Assembly: GCF_023544865.1 (NCBI RefSeq)
Contig: NZ_JAMJFX010000002.1
Location: forward strand, 1 to 64,000
DNA from: Phaeovulum molybdatiresistens
Lineage (GTDB): Bacteria; Pseudomonadota; Alphaproteobacteria; Rhodobacterales; Rhodobacteraceae
Direction: 5' to 3'
Length of the DNA: 64,000 nucleotides
Below the pieces are notes generated by a model. That model made no database searches and was not told the DNA's origin. It was given only the letters and a program-made list of their open reading frames with translations. Below, piece by piece: positions 1 through 8,479 of the stretch; position 1 is the first letter of the stretch; the number at the start of each line of letters is the position of its first letter. The position numbers and the translations under genes are program-made.

Positions 1-524
1 TCGACACCTATCGGCCGGCACTCATTGAGGTGACGGCGCATACGCAATTGTCTTCGTATCTGATGTTGCGCAGCGGGTTGGATACGATCTGCGTGGACCA
101 GCAGGTCGGGGAAATTTTCGCGCAGCCCTACGTCAGCGGAATTGGTGGGCGCATTCCTCTTGGCGTGGGCGTCTCGGGCGTGGTTCTTCTGGCGATGATG
201 GAAAATCGAAGCCGTGACCGCGCCTGCGATATGCTGACCGGGAAATGGGCCGAATGGGGTATAACGCGCGACAGTATCGAGGCCGAGATCGTGAACTTTC
301 GCGCCACGGGATTCCTGTGTGGCATCCGGCGCAGCCACGGCATAGAAAGCCTGACGCTGACATTGCCCATACTCAACAACAAGTGGAGCGGGCTCGCCGG
401 CGCCCTATCCGTTCTGGCGCCGCTCAACCTTCTGGACGACAAGGCGCAGGCCGAGACGCTTGAGATCATGAAGCAGGCGCTCGCTAACGCGCAGGCTGCA
501 GACGAAAAAATGAAACGTATCTGA
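1..524 (+). CDS. IclR-family regulator, C-terminal part (5' cut off by window edge)
   Basis: The reading frame is open back to base 3, so this is the tail of a longer gene; the GTG at 30 need not be its start. The visible 170 or so residues resemble the GAF-like effector-binding domain of IclR regulators: a strand with the pattern 'GLDTICVDQQVGE', then 'GGRIPLGVGVSGVVLLAMM' (the usual G-x-PL-x-x-x-A/S-x-G block), and a C-terminal 'LSVLAPLNLL' strand followed by a helix. The N-terminal winged helix-turn-helix would lie left of the window. The effector cannot be told. Base composition is less GC-rich than in the genes from 1330 onward. Confidence 0.7.
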   Translation, partial: DTYRPALIEVTAHTQLSSYLMLRSGLDTICVDQQVGEIFAQPYVSGIGGRIPLGVGVSGVVLLAMMENRSRDRACDMLTGKWAEWGITRDSIEAEIVNFRATGFLCGIRRSHGIESLTLTLPILNNKWSGLAGALSVLAPLNLLDDKAQAETLEIMKQALANAQAADEKMKRI

Positions 525-1329
525 CAGGTTCGGTGTCGAGCGTACGCATGAATTAAGTCTAAAGGTTTGTCGTGACGGCGTTAAGGTTCTTCTGTCCGAC
601 GCTGACCCTTTAGCGCTGATCTCTGCAGTTAGGTCGATGGTAGATCAATTGGCCCCCTGATCATTGGGACCGTGGTGCAGAGCACCCCGCTGGCTGTGAT
701 TTGGGCGGCTTTAGGCCGCTAGCTCGGCAAGCTACGTTTGCCGATGGTACTTAGGAGCAACGATGCGTCCAGTGTCGCTTTCCGTGTCAGTGTACTGGAG
801 AAGGTTCGCTGCCAGACCCATCCCCTCCGCCAGAATCCCTCGCAAGAATCTGTTTATGCTCCGGAAGTAGGCCCTCCCTTTCACAAAACCATCATAGATA
901 CCAACATCATTTCGGTGGTAGTGTCCCCGTCTGACAGCGCTCAGACTGCTTCGTGTGTTTTTCTGGACACCGACTTCGGGATCGGCGTGGGCAGCTACGG
1001 TTGCCAGCAGCCCATCGGTCTCGGCTTCGGTCACATGTAGGACAACGGCGTCGTCCTGATCGGCTCGGTCGCACACGGCGCGCATGGCAAAACCGTAGCC
1101 CGGGCAAGCGTCTCCTAGACTCGGTAAATTGAGGGACACCGAGGTGGCGTCACAGCGCTGCCTAAGAGCAAACTGATTTCTGAATGGAGCTGCAAGGATA
1201 CGGTAAAGCAATGCAACGGCGTTGTTAAATCAGTGGAGCTTGCGGCGCAGATCCTTCGCCCGCCGCGCGCCGTTCCCCTTGCCGCCCCGCCCGCCGCGCC
1301 CTAGTCTCCCGCCCAGCAAGGAGTCCGCC
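525..1329. other. Gene-poor, AT-richer stretch with no recognised gene
   Basis: About 800 bases separate the IclR tail from ctaA. The longest open frame is 732-1211 on the minus strand (159 codons), partly overlapped by a 100-codon frame on the plus strand at 738-1040. I recognise neither protein. Neither shows the GC-rich third-position bias of the surrounding genes. GGCGTTGTTAAATCA at 1218-1232 loosely resembles the terminal repeats of IS5-type elements as I remember them, but I see no matching inverted copy. The stretch may be the scar of a mobile element or a decayed gene. Confidence 0.4.
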
Positions 1330-2469
1330 ATGAGCCAGAAACGCAGCATCTTCGAGGACGTCGAAACCAGCGCCCGCACCGCCCCGCAAGGCGGCATGAT
1401 CGACGCGCGCCCGCGGGGCGCTCGCCGGGCGATCCGGGCCTGGCTTATGGTGCTGTTCGCGCTGGTCGTGGTGATGATCGCCGTGGGCGGGGCCACGCGG
1501 CTGACCGATTCCGGCCTGTCGATCACCGAATGGCGCCCCGTCACCGGCGCGCTGCCCCCGCTGTCACAGGCCGACTGGCAGGTGGAATTCGACAAATACC
1601 GCCAGATCCCGCAGTATGAACTGGTCAACAAGGGCATGACGCTGGATGACTTCAAGTTCATCTACTGGTGGGAATGGGGCCACCGTCAGCTGGGCCGGCT
1701 GATCGGTCTGGTCTGGGCGGCGGGTTTTGTGGGCTTCTGGGCCAGCGGGCGGATACCGGCGGGCTGGCGCGGTCGGCTTCTGGGCCTTGGCGCGCTTGGC
1801 GGGCTGCAGGGCGCGATCGGCTGGTGGATGGTCTCCTCGGGGCTGGACGGGCAGATGACCTCGGTCGCCTCCTACCGGCTGGCCACGCATCTGGGCCTTG
1901 CCTTCGTGATCCTGGGGTTGATCGCCTGGTATGCCTTCCAACTGTCACGCCCCGAGGCCGATTTGCTGCAGGCCCGCCGCCTGGCGGAGCCGCGCCTGTT
2001 CCGCCTGTCGACCGGGCTGATGCATTTCGCCTTCCTGCAGATCCTGCTGGGCGCGCTGGTCGCGGGTATTGACGCGGGGCGCGACTATATCGGCTGGCCC
2101 ACGATGGGCGGCGAATGGATCCCCGATGCGATCTGGGACGCGGAACTGGGCTGGCGCAATTTCTTTGAAAACCCCGCGCTGGTGCAGTTCATCCACCGCA
2201 TGGCGGGCTATCTTCTGCTGATCTTCGGTGTCATCGCCTGGGCGCGCGGTCGCCGCTCGGCCCATGCCGCGACGCGGGTGGCGTTCGGCTGGATGGGGGC
2301 GATGCTGCTGGGCCAGGTGGTGCTGGGCATCGTTACGGTGATCCACGCCGCCCCCCTGGAACTGGGCCTGGCCCATCAGCTGGGGGCGGTGATCCTGTTC
2401 GTGCTGATCCTGCGGGCGCGCCATCTGGCACGCTATCCGATCGTGCAATCCATCCGGGGGAAAAACTGA
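1330..2469 (+). CDS. ctaA: Heme A synthase (COX15/CtaA)
   Basis: Integral membrane enzyme that oxidises the methyl group of heme O to give heme A for aa3-type cytochrome oxidase. The 379-residue protein has about eight hydrophobic helices. The family block GGATRLTDSGLSITEW lies at residues 53-68. Candidate heme-ligand histidines are in WEWGHRQLGR (about 114-123), ATHLGLAF, FIHRMAGY and AHQLGAV, the paired pattern of type 2 COX15. An upstream in-frame ATG exists at 1222, but the ATG at 1330 is chosen because AAGGAG lies just before it and the 36 extra residues would be an arginine/proline-rich tract. The stop overlaps the next start (TGATG), so the carboxypeptidase gene is probably cotranscribed. 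Confidence 0.93.
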   Translation: MSQKRSIFEDVETSARTAPQGGMIDARPRGARRAIRAWLMVLFALVVVMIAVGGATRLTDSGLSITEWRPVTGALPPLSQADWQVEFDKYRQIPQYELVNKGMTLDDFKFIYWWEWGHRQLGRLIGLVWAAGFVGFWASGRIPAGWRGRLLGLGALGGLQGAIGWWMVSSGLDGQMTSVASYRLATHLGLAFVILGLIAWYAFQLSRPEADLLQARRLAEPRLFRLSTGLMHFAFLQILLGALVAGIDAGRDYIGWPTMGGEWIPDAIWDAELGWRNFFENPALVQFIHRMAGYLLLIFGVIAWARGRRSAHAATRVAFGWMGAMLLGQVVLGIVTVIHAAPLELGLAHQLGAVILFVLILRARHLARYPIVQSIRGKN

Positions 2470-3941
2470 TGTCCGCCTATGATGATCTGATGGCCTTTCA
2501 GCGCGAAACCGAGGCGCTGTCGATGATCGCCGAGCGTCTGGGCTGGGATCAGGAAACCATGATGCCGCGGGGCGCTGCCGCCCAACGGGCCGAGGAAACG
2601 GCTGCGCTGGAATCGGTTCTGCACGCGCGGCGCACCGATCCGCGCATCGGGGACTGGCTGGCCCGGGCCGAGGCCCCTGATGCGGTCGGCGCCCGCGCGC
2701 TTGACCTGATCGGCCGGTCGTATAACCGCAACGCCCGCATTCCCGCCCGGCTGGCCGCGGAACTCGCGCGGCTGACCTCGCTGGCCCAAGGCATCTGGGC
2801 CGAGGCGCGCGCCGCCGAGAAACCGGCCGATTTCCTGCCCACCCTGGCTGATGTGGTGCGGCTGAAACGCGAAGAGGCGGCGGCGCTGTCGGACGGCGGC
2901 GATCCCTATGACGCGCTGCTGGATGATTACGAACCCGGCGCCACCGGGCAGGGCATCGCGGCCATGTTCGACCGGATGCGCCCGCGTCTGGTGGCGCTGC
3001 GCGCGGCCGTGCTGGGCGCCGATCGCCAGCCCCCCGCGCTGGACCACGTGTTTCCCGAAAACGCCCAGCTGCGTCTGGCGCGGATCTGCGCCACAGCCTT
3101 CGGCTATGACTGGACCCGCGGGCGGATGGATATTGCGGTCCATCCGTTCTCCTCGGGCGCGGGGCAGGATGTGCGCATCACCACCCGGATCAGCGAGACC
3201 GATCCCTTCAACTGTCTCTATTCGACGATCCATGAGGTGGGCCACGCCTGCTATGAACTGGGCATCGACCCCGACTACCATCTAACGCCGCTGGGGCGCG
3301 GGGTGTCGATGGGCGTGCATGAAAGCCAAAGCCGGATCTATGAAAACCAGCTGGGCCGGTCGGCCCCCTTCACCGGCTGGCTTTTTCAGCGCATGACCGA
3401 GGCCTTCGGCGATTTCGGCGTGGCCGATGCGGGGCAATTCCATGCGATCGTCAACCGCGTCACCCCGGGCTTCATCCGCACCGAGGCCGATGAGTTGCAT
3501 TACAACCTGCATATCATGATGCGCTTCGATCTGGAACGCGACCTGATCAACGGCCGCCTCGACGTGGCCGACCTGGAAGAGGCCTGGAACAGCCGCTTCC
3601 AGACCGATTTCGGCGTCACCGTCACGCGCCCCTCACAGGGGTTCTTGCAAGATGTGCACTGGTCGGTGGGGCTGTTTGGCTATTTCCCCACCTATACGCT
3701 GGGCAACGTCTATGCCGGTTGCCTGAACAAGGCGATGCGCGCGGCGGTGCAGGATATCGACACGCGCCTGGCCCAGGGCGATGCGGCCCCCGCGACCGGC
3801 TGGCTGCGCGAAGCGCTGCAACGCCACGGTGGCCTGCGCCCGCCAGCCGAAACCATCACCCAGGCCTGCGGCTTTGCCCCCACCGAGGCCCCTTTGCTGG
3901 ACTATCTCGAAGACAAGTTCCGCGCGATCTACGGGCTCTGA
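2469..3941 (+). CDS. M32 (Taq-type) metallocarboxypeptidase
   Basis: A 490-residue cytosolic zinc carboxypeptidase that removes C-terminal residues from peptides. The zinc-binding HExxH is in STIHEVGHACYELG (about residues 255-268). The M32 blocks GVHESQSR and RTEADELHYNLHIMMRFDLE follow at the usual spacing, the latter in the region supplying the third zinc ligand. Length matches the family (about 490-500). The start overlaps the ctaA stop. The gene ends just before a palindromic intergenic element shared with the convergent P450 gene. Confidence 0.93.
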   Translation: MSAYDDLMAFQRETEALSMIAERLGWDQETMMPRGAAAQRAEETAALESVLHARRTDPRIGDWLARAEAPDAVGARALDLIGRSYNRNARIPARLAAELARLTSLAQGIWAEARAAEKPADFLPTLADVVRLKREEAAALSDGGDPYDALLDDYEPGATGQGIAAMFDRMRPRLVALRAAVLGADRQPPALDHVFPENAQLRLARICATAFGYDWTRGRMDIAVHPFSSGAGQDVRITTRISETDPFNCLYSTIHEVGHACYELGIDPDYHLTPLGRGVSMGVHESQSRIYENQLGRSAPFTGWLFQRMTEAFGDFGVADAGQFHAIVNRVTPGFIRTEADELHYNLHIMMRFDLERDLINGRLDVADLEEAWNSRFQTDFGVTVTRPSQGFLQDVHWSVGLFGYFPTYTLGNVYAGCLNKAMRAAVQDIDTRLAQGDAAPATGWLREALQRHGGLRPPAETITQACGFAPTEAPLLDYLEDKFRAIYGL

Positions 3942-3947
3942 CCGCGC

Positions 3948-4070
3948 GGGGGCTCTGCCCCCGTCCTGCGGACTCCCCCGAGGTATTTCGGGCAAGATGA
4001 AGCCGCATTGTTTCATCTTGCCGAAAATACCTCGGGGGTGAGGCCGTCAGGCCGAGGGGGCAGCGCCCCC
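3948..4070. repeat. Palindromic intergenic element (copy A), convergent junction
   Basis: Two nested symmetries are visible. GGGGGCTCTGCCCCC (3948-3962) and GGGGGCAGCGCCCCC (4056-4070) form short GC hairpins at the flanks. The centre is an inverted repeat of about 26 bases whose arms contain GAGGTATTTCGGGCAAGATG and its near-complement CATCTTGCCGAAAATACCTC. It lies between the convergent carboxypeptidase and P450 genes and could act as a bidirectional terminator. The P450 stop codon (4047-4049) lies inside it. Related copies occur throughout the window. Confidence 0.8.
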
Positions 4071-5435
4071 TTGTCTCGGCTCCAGCCGCAGCCAGATCCC
4101 GGCCTTGGCGCGCACCGTCAGATGCGCGACCGGGATGGCAGGGCGTTCGGGCAGGGCCTGAAGGCGGAAGGCGCGCGCGATCATCGCCAGCAGCAGCGGG
4201 CCTTCGACCATCGCAAATCCTGCGCCGGGGCAGATGCGGGGGCCGGCCGAAAAGGGGATGAAGGCGCCGCGTGGGCAGCTGGTCGCGTCCTCCCAGCGGG
4301 CGGGGTCAAAGGCGTCGGGCGCGGGCCAGAGCCGTTCATGGCGGTGCAAATGCCAGGGGCTGATCACGATCTGGGCGCCGGGGGCGATGTCCCGGCCGCG
4401 GAATGTCTCGGGCCGGGTCGTTTCGCGCAGATACATCGGCACCGGCGGATAAAGCCGCAGCGTTTCGCGAAAGACCGCGCGCGCGATTGGCAGGCGGTTC
4501 AGATCGGCCAGGCTGGGGGCGGTGGTGTCGGGCAGGGTGGCGGCCTCGGCGGCGACGCGGTCCTGCCAGTCGGGGTAAAGGGCCAGCATGTAAAGCGCCC
4601 AGGCCAGGGCCGAGGCCGAGGTTTCGTGCCCCGCCAGAAAAAAGATCGCGACCTGATCCACCATCTCGGCGGTGTCGAAGGGGATGCCGGTTTCGGGGTC
4701 CGGCGTGGTCATGATCTTGGTCGCCAGGTCGTCGGGGGCGGTGCCTTGGGCGATGCTTGCGGCGCGTTCGGCGGTCAGGCGCGTCAGCAGCGCCCGGATG
4801 CGCGCCGCACTTTGGCGCGTGGCGCGGTTGTGCAGGCGCGGCATCCAGCGCGGCAGCGGCAGGAAGGCGGCCAGGTTGAGCATCGGCTGGGCGCGCTGAT
4901 GGGCGCGGAATTCGTGAAAAACTGCGTTCGCCGTGCCATCGGTGATCGGGATCGAGAACAGCGTGCGAAAGATGACATCGGCCGCGACATGGGAGGTTTC
5001 GGTTTCGATCTCAACGGGTTGTGGGCCGGTCTTCGTGTGCAGGCGGGCAAGGCTGTCTTGGCCGGCAGCCCAGATCAGCGGTAGCGTGTCGCGCAGGCGG
5101 CCGCCCTCGAAGGCGGGGTCGATGATGCGTCTTTGCCGCGCCCAGGTGGCGCCATTGGTCACAAAGATCGACTGGCCCAGCAGCGGCGCCAGCCCTTCGC
5201 GCAGGCGGTTCGATTTCGGGAAATCGGGGGGGCGGCGTTTCAGCACCAGATCGACCAGATCGGGGTCGTTGCACAGGTAGGATCGGAAGAAGGGGGTGCG
5301 GAATTCCGCCATCCAGGCGCGATAAAGCCGCGCGGGCTGGGCCGAGAGGATATCGGCGCGAAACAGCCGCAGATAGCGCCAGAGGCTGACGCGGTCGGGC
5401 CGGGCGGGCGGTTTCGGGGGCAGCGGCGCGGTCAT
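4047..5435 (-). CDS. Cytochrome P450
   Basis: A 462-residue soluble-type P450 with all hallmark motifs. The I-helix AGHET is at 268-272, the K-helix ExxR in FRETLRLYP (E324, R327) and the heme-binding loop FSAGPRICPGAGF with Cys402 as thiolate ligand. The redox partner and substrate are unknown, and no ferredoxin gene is adjacent. Its ATG overlaps the stop of the upstream membrane-hydrolase gene by four bases, so the two form an operon and may act in one pathway. The last residues (GGAAPSA) and the stop are encoded by the palindromic element that follows, so the C-terminus has probably been lengthened by it. Confidence 0.95.
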   Translation of the reverse strand: MTAPLPPKPPARPDRVSLWRYLRLFRADILSAQPARLYRAWMAEFRTPFFRSYLCNDPDLVDLVLKRRPPDFPKSNRLREGLAPLLGQSIFVTNGATWARQRRIIDPAFEGGRLRDTLPLIWAAGQDSLARLHTKTGPQPVEIETETSHVAADVIFRTLFSIPITDGTANAVFHEFRAHQRAQPMLNLAAFLPLPRWMPRLHNRATRQSAARIRALLTRLTAERAASIAQGTAPDDLATKIMTTPDPETGIPFDTAEMVDQVAIFFLAGHETSASALAWALYMLALYPDWQDRVAAEAATLPDTTAPSLADLNRLPIARAVFRETLRLYPPVPMYLRETTRPETFRGRDIAPGAQIVISPWHLHRHERLWPAPDAFDPARWEDATSCPRGAFIPFSAGPRICPGAGFAMVEGPLLLAMIARAFRLQALPERPAIPVAHLTVRAKAGIWLRLEPRQGGAAPSA

Positions 5436-6721
5436 GCAGTGTCGCGGTAGCGGTTGACGGGGGTCTCGATCCGGCTGTGCGAGGGGGCGCGCCCGGCAAA
5501 GCGGGCGGCAAGCGTCGTCGGGCCGGCCGTGATGCGGAAATAATCATAGGCGCCCGGTGTGGCGGGCAGGTTGTCGAAGGCGCAGAGATATTGGAAATGC
5601 AGCCGGAAGAAGCGCCAGCGCAGCGCCTTCCAGCGCGCGGGCGACAGCGTCTGGCTGAAGGCGGCCGAGATCACCAGCGGCCAGCGCTTGTCCGCAGGCG
5701 CCACGCCCGTGACCGCGACCGGATCGCATAGCGCAAAGGCGCAGCCATCGCCCGGGGCGGTGACATCGATCCAGGTCAGCACGGGGCTGGCGGACAAAAG
5801 CCGCAGATCGGCGCGCAGCGCCTGTGCGCGGGGCAGGAAGCTGACCATCGGCACCACCTGGCCCAGCGACAGGAAGGACAGCACCGGCGGGGGCTCTGCC
5901 CCCGCGCCCCCGGGATATTTGGGCAAAGCCGAAGGGGGCAGCCGGTTTTCGCGGATCAGCCGGGCCAGCACCGAGACGGCCAGATGCGCGCCCGAGGAAT
6001 GGCCGACGACCAGAACCTCATCCCAGGGGCCGTGCAATGCCGCGTCGATCTCGGTGGCGAACTGGTCAAGGCGCGCGTGCAGCGCGGGCGGGGTGGCGCC
6101 GCGATCGCGGGCGGTGAAGGCATAGTCATGCATCAGGTAATAGGCCATAAGCCGGCCATCGAGGCTGCGGAACCAGCGCAGCAGGGCCAGGGATATGGCC
6201 AGGGCCGTGGCCAGGCCGAGCGCCAGGCCTGCGGGGCCTGCGATGGGGCCAGCACCGGGCCAGAGGCGTATGACCAGCGCGCCCGCCGCAAGGCCCGCCG
6301 TCAGTGCGAGCCCCGCCTGGGCCAGCAGCATCGCAACAGGGTAGAGCGCCGCGATCACCGGCCCCTTGCGCAGCCGCATCAGCCGCATCAACGCGCCCGA
6401 GGTCGCATAGATCCATGCGGTGCGGATCAGTTGGCCATAGGTCGCCGCGATCGATTGGCCCATGCTGGCGCGCACGATATCGGACCAGGGCAGGACGGTG
6501 ATTTCGGCTTCGGTGCTCTGCCCGTCCTGGCTGGACCACACGCGCCAGCCAAATCCCGGCGCGGTGCCGGGGCCCAGGGTCAGATCATAGCCCGACAGGG
6601 CCGCCTGCGCCGCCCCCTCGCGGCGGTAAAGTTCGCGGTAGCGGCGGGGGGGAATCGGGTCATAGCCGGGGATGTAGAACACCCGGCGGCGGTTCACCCT
6701 GCGCGTCACATCTGCGGCCAT
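5432..6721 (-). CDS. Membrane-anchored alpha/beta-hydrolase-like protein
   Basis: A 429-residue protein of unknown substrate. Two or three hydrophobic helices lie at about 121-181. The C-terminal half carries EVLVVGHSSGAHLAVSVLAR (about 235-254), the nucleophile-elbow pattern G-x-S-x-G with Ser242 as likely nucleophile. The N-terminus has RRVFYIPGYDP, also typical of this hydrolase type. Residues 261-279 (LPPSALPKYPGGAGAEPPP) are encoded by a copy of the dispersed palindromic element and look like an in-frame insertion between the elbow helix and the next strand (VLSFLSLGQ). The gene overlaps the P450 start by four bases and is probably cotranscribed with it. Confidence 0.7.
   Translation of the reverse strand: MAADVTRRVNRRRVFYIPGYDPIPPRRYRELYRREGAAQAALSGYDLTLGPGTAPGFGWRVWSSQDGQSTEAEITVLPWSDIVRASMGQSIAATYGQLIRTAWIYATSGALMRLMRLRKGPVIAALYPVAMLLAQAGLALTAGLAAGALVIRLWPGAGPIAGPAGLALGLATALAISLALLRWFRSLDGRLMAYYLMHDYAFTARDRGATPPALHARLDQFATEIDAALHGPWDEVLVVGHSSGAHLAVSVLARLIRENRLPPSALPKYPGGAGAEPPPVLSFLSLGQVVPMVSFLPRAQALRADLRLLSASPVLTWIDVTAPGDGCAFALCDPVAVTGVAPADKRWPLVISAAFSQTLSPARWKALRWRFFRLHFQYLCAFDNLPATPGAYDYFRITAGPTTLAARFAGRAPSHSRIETPVNRYRDTA
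5888..5938 (-). repeat. Palindromic element (copy B) inside a coding sequence, in frame
   Basis: Read on the minus strand this begins with CTTCGGCTTTGCCCAAATAT, followed by CCCGGGGG and the hairpin GGGGGCAGAGCCCCC. The same 20-base string, with at least eight more identical flanking bases, occurs in the intergenic copy at 41053-41117, and with one change in the copy at 30328-30377. Here it keeps the frame open and encodes a proline/glycine-rich segment of the hydrolase (residues 261-279). Confidence 0.85.
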
Positions 6722-6781
6722 CGTACCTCACACCGGGGCGAGGCTAACGGCAAAGCGGGGCAAAGGGTAGGGGGTGTGGCA

Positions 6782-7474
6782 TCAGGCGCGGTTCAGGCCC
6801 CAGCGCGTCTCATTCGCCTCGATCGCGGCGATGCGTTCGGCCGATTTCGGATGCGTCAGAAGCCAGGCCGGGATGCCTTCGCCCGCGTTGCGCGTCAGCG
6901 CGTCAAGCTTGGCGAACAGCGATTTCTGCGGCCCGGTGCCGATGCCTGCCTTGACCAGCAGCGCCGAGGCATATTCGTCAGCCTCGAATTCGTCGCGCCG
7001 CGAAAGGCGCGCGGCCAGCGCGGTGGTCAGCAGATTGGCGATCCAGATGCCGATGAAGGGCAGGAACCGGCCCAGCAGCGTCATCAGCAGCACCCGCAGC
7101 GCGTTCTGGCCGGTGAAATCGATCATCCGCCGCCGCGCATGGCCCAACGCGACATGCCCCAGTTCATGGGCCACGACGGCGGCCAGTTCCTCGGGCAGGA
7201 TCTGGCCTGCGCGGTATTTCTGCACGAAGCCGCGGGTCAGGAACACGCGCCCATCGGGGGCGGCCAGGCCGTTGACCGGATCGACATCGAAGATGAAGAC
7301 CGGCACCCGCGGCAGGCCCAGCGCCAGTGCAAGGCGTGCCAGCACCGGGCGCAGGCCGGGATCGTCCAGCGGGCGGGATTGGGCATCCAGCTGCCGGCCC
7401 AGTTGCCAGGCCGAGAATTTCCACAGCGCAAGGCCGTAGAGGATCAGAAGCAGCAGGGGCAGGAACTTTATCAT
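6782..7474 (-). CDS. M48-family zinc metalloprotease, membrane-anchored
   Basis: A 230-residue protein with an N-terminal membrane helix (about residues 3-18) and a peptidase domain like HtpX/Oma1. The zinc motif HELGH is at 103-107 and the third-ligand motif DEFEADEYA around 161-169. A second hydrophobic stretch lies at about 127-152. The start at 7474 is preferred over the longer frame from 7552 because it gives a clean membrane anchor (MIKFLPLLLLILYGLALW); the extra 26 residues are proline/alanine-rich. The likely role is quality control of membrane proteins. It follows the DedA gene on the same strand, about 30 bases apart. Confidence 0.88.
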   Translation of the reverse strand: MIKFLPLLLLILYGLALWKFSAWQLGRQLDAQSRPLDDPGLRPVLARLALALGLPRVPVFIFDVDPVNGLAAPDGRVFLTRGFVQKYRAGQILPEELAAVVAHELGHVALGHARRRMIDFTGQNALRVLLMTLLGRFLPFIGIWIANLLTTALAARLSRRDEFEADEYASALLVKAGIGTGPQKSLFAKLDALTRNAGEGIPAWLLTHPKSAERIAAIEANETRWGLNRA

Positions 7475-7505
7475 GGCGTTGATGTGGGGCGGATCGGGGG
7501 CCAGG

Positions 7506-8138
7506 TCAATGGTGGGCGCGGGGCCTTGCGCGCGCGCCGCTGCGCGCGGCACGCCGCAGGCGCGCGCCCAGATAGGCGGCCACGGCCGCCGCGCTCAGGA
7601 CGCCGATCGCATCGCCCGCCAGCGCGGTCGCGGCCTGCATATTGGCGCCGAAGGCAAGCCCCAGGCCCACATAAAGGCCGACCCAGACCGCCTCACCTGC
7701 CGCGGCGGCCAGGCCAAAGCGGGGCGCGTCATAGCCCGCGGCGCCCGCCGCCAGGTTCACCCAGGGGCCCAGCGGCGAAAACAGCCAGCGCGTCAGGAAC
7801 ACCGTTGCGGTGCCGCGTGCCTTCAGCCGGGCAGCCGCCTCGCGCATCAGGCGGCCCTTGCGGCTGGTGGGGGCGGGCAGCCAGCGCCCGGCGCGCCGGC
7901 CCAGCCGATAGCCCAGCTGATCGCCCGCGATCGCCCCGCCCCAGGCCGCGCCCGCAACCGTGCCCAGCGCCAGATCGCCCGCGCCGACAAAGGCGCCCGC
8001 CGCGATCATCAGGACCGAGGCCGGAACCGGCAGCGCCAGGCACGACAGGAAGGTTGTCAGCCCCACCAGCCAGGGGCCCCACTGCGGCAAAAGCGCAAGC
8101 GCGGTTTCGGTCAGGCCGCTGGTCAGGCCCGCGATCAT
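7506..8138 (-). CDS. DedA-family membrane protein
   Basis: A 210-residue integral membrane protein of the DedA/SNARE-associated family, implicated in other bacteria in lipid-carrier flipping and membrane homeostasis. Family signs are the N-terminal LPVPASVLMIAAGAFVGAG segment, the middle GDQLGYRLGRRAG block and the re-entrant arginine motif FLTRWLFSPLGPWVNLAAG. The C-terminus is arginine-rich. The ATG overlaps the stop of the upstream 114-residue gene by four bases, so translation is probably coupled. Confidence 0.85.
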   Translation of the reverse strand: MIAGLTSGLTETALALLPQWGPWLVGLTTFLSCLALPVPASVLMIAAGAFVGAGDLALGTVAGAAWGGAIAGDQLGYRLGRRAGRWLPAPTSRKGRLMREAAARLKARGTATVFLTRWLFSPLGPWVNLAAGAAGYDAPRFGLAAAAGEAVWVGLYVGLGLAFGANMQAATALAGDAIGVLSAAAVAAYLGARLRRAARSGARARPRAHH

Positions 8139-8479
8139 GGCGCCTTGACCAGATCGGGCAGGGCGGCGGCCAGATCGGCCAGCAGCCGGTCTTCGGGAAT
8201 GGCGCGGGCGCGGGCCAGCTCGGCCAGCGTCAGGCCGCGCGCGCTGCCCGGTTCAAGCCCCAGATGCGCCGCCAGTTCGGCCGGGTCCAGCTGCCAGCTG
8301 CGCGCCAGATAGCCCATCGTCATCCAGCCCTCGGGCGGGATGCGGCGATGCGCGGGATCGGACCAGTAGAAGGCCGCCACCGTCAGCCGCACCGCAAAGA
8401 CCACCACCAGCGCCAGCGCCAGACCAAAGCCCAGGATCGCCAGCCGGTGGCGCCGCCACAGCTGTGCGCCACGCCTCAT
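8135..8479 (-). CDS. Conserved single-helix membrane protein of unknown function
   Basis: A 114-residue protein with a basic N-terminus (MRRGAQLWRRHR), one transmembrane helix at about residues 14-34, and a tail holding WSDPAHRRIPPEGWMTMGYLARSW and an LTLAELAR helix. I do not recognise a named family. It overlaps its neighbours by four bases on both sides (VWA gene upstream, dedA downstream), so it belongs to that operon. A membrane partner of the VWA protein is conceivable but only inferred from position. Confidence 0.7.
   Translation of the reverse strand: MRRGAQLWRRHRLAILGFGLALALVVVFAVRLTVAAFYWSDPAHRRIPPEGWMTMGYLARSWQLDPAELAAHLGLEPGSARGLTLAELARARAIPEDRLLADLAAALPDLVKAP

Noticed and set aside
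738-1040. 100-codon plus-strand frame as a gene
   Set aside because: No ribosome site and no recognisable family, and it overlaps an equally unsupported minus-strand frame; the region is reported only as unassigned.
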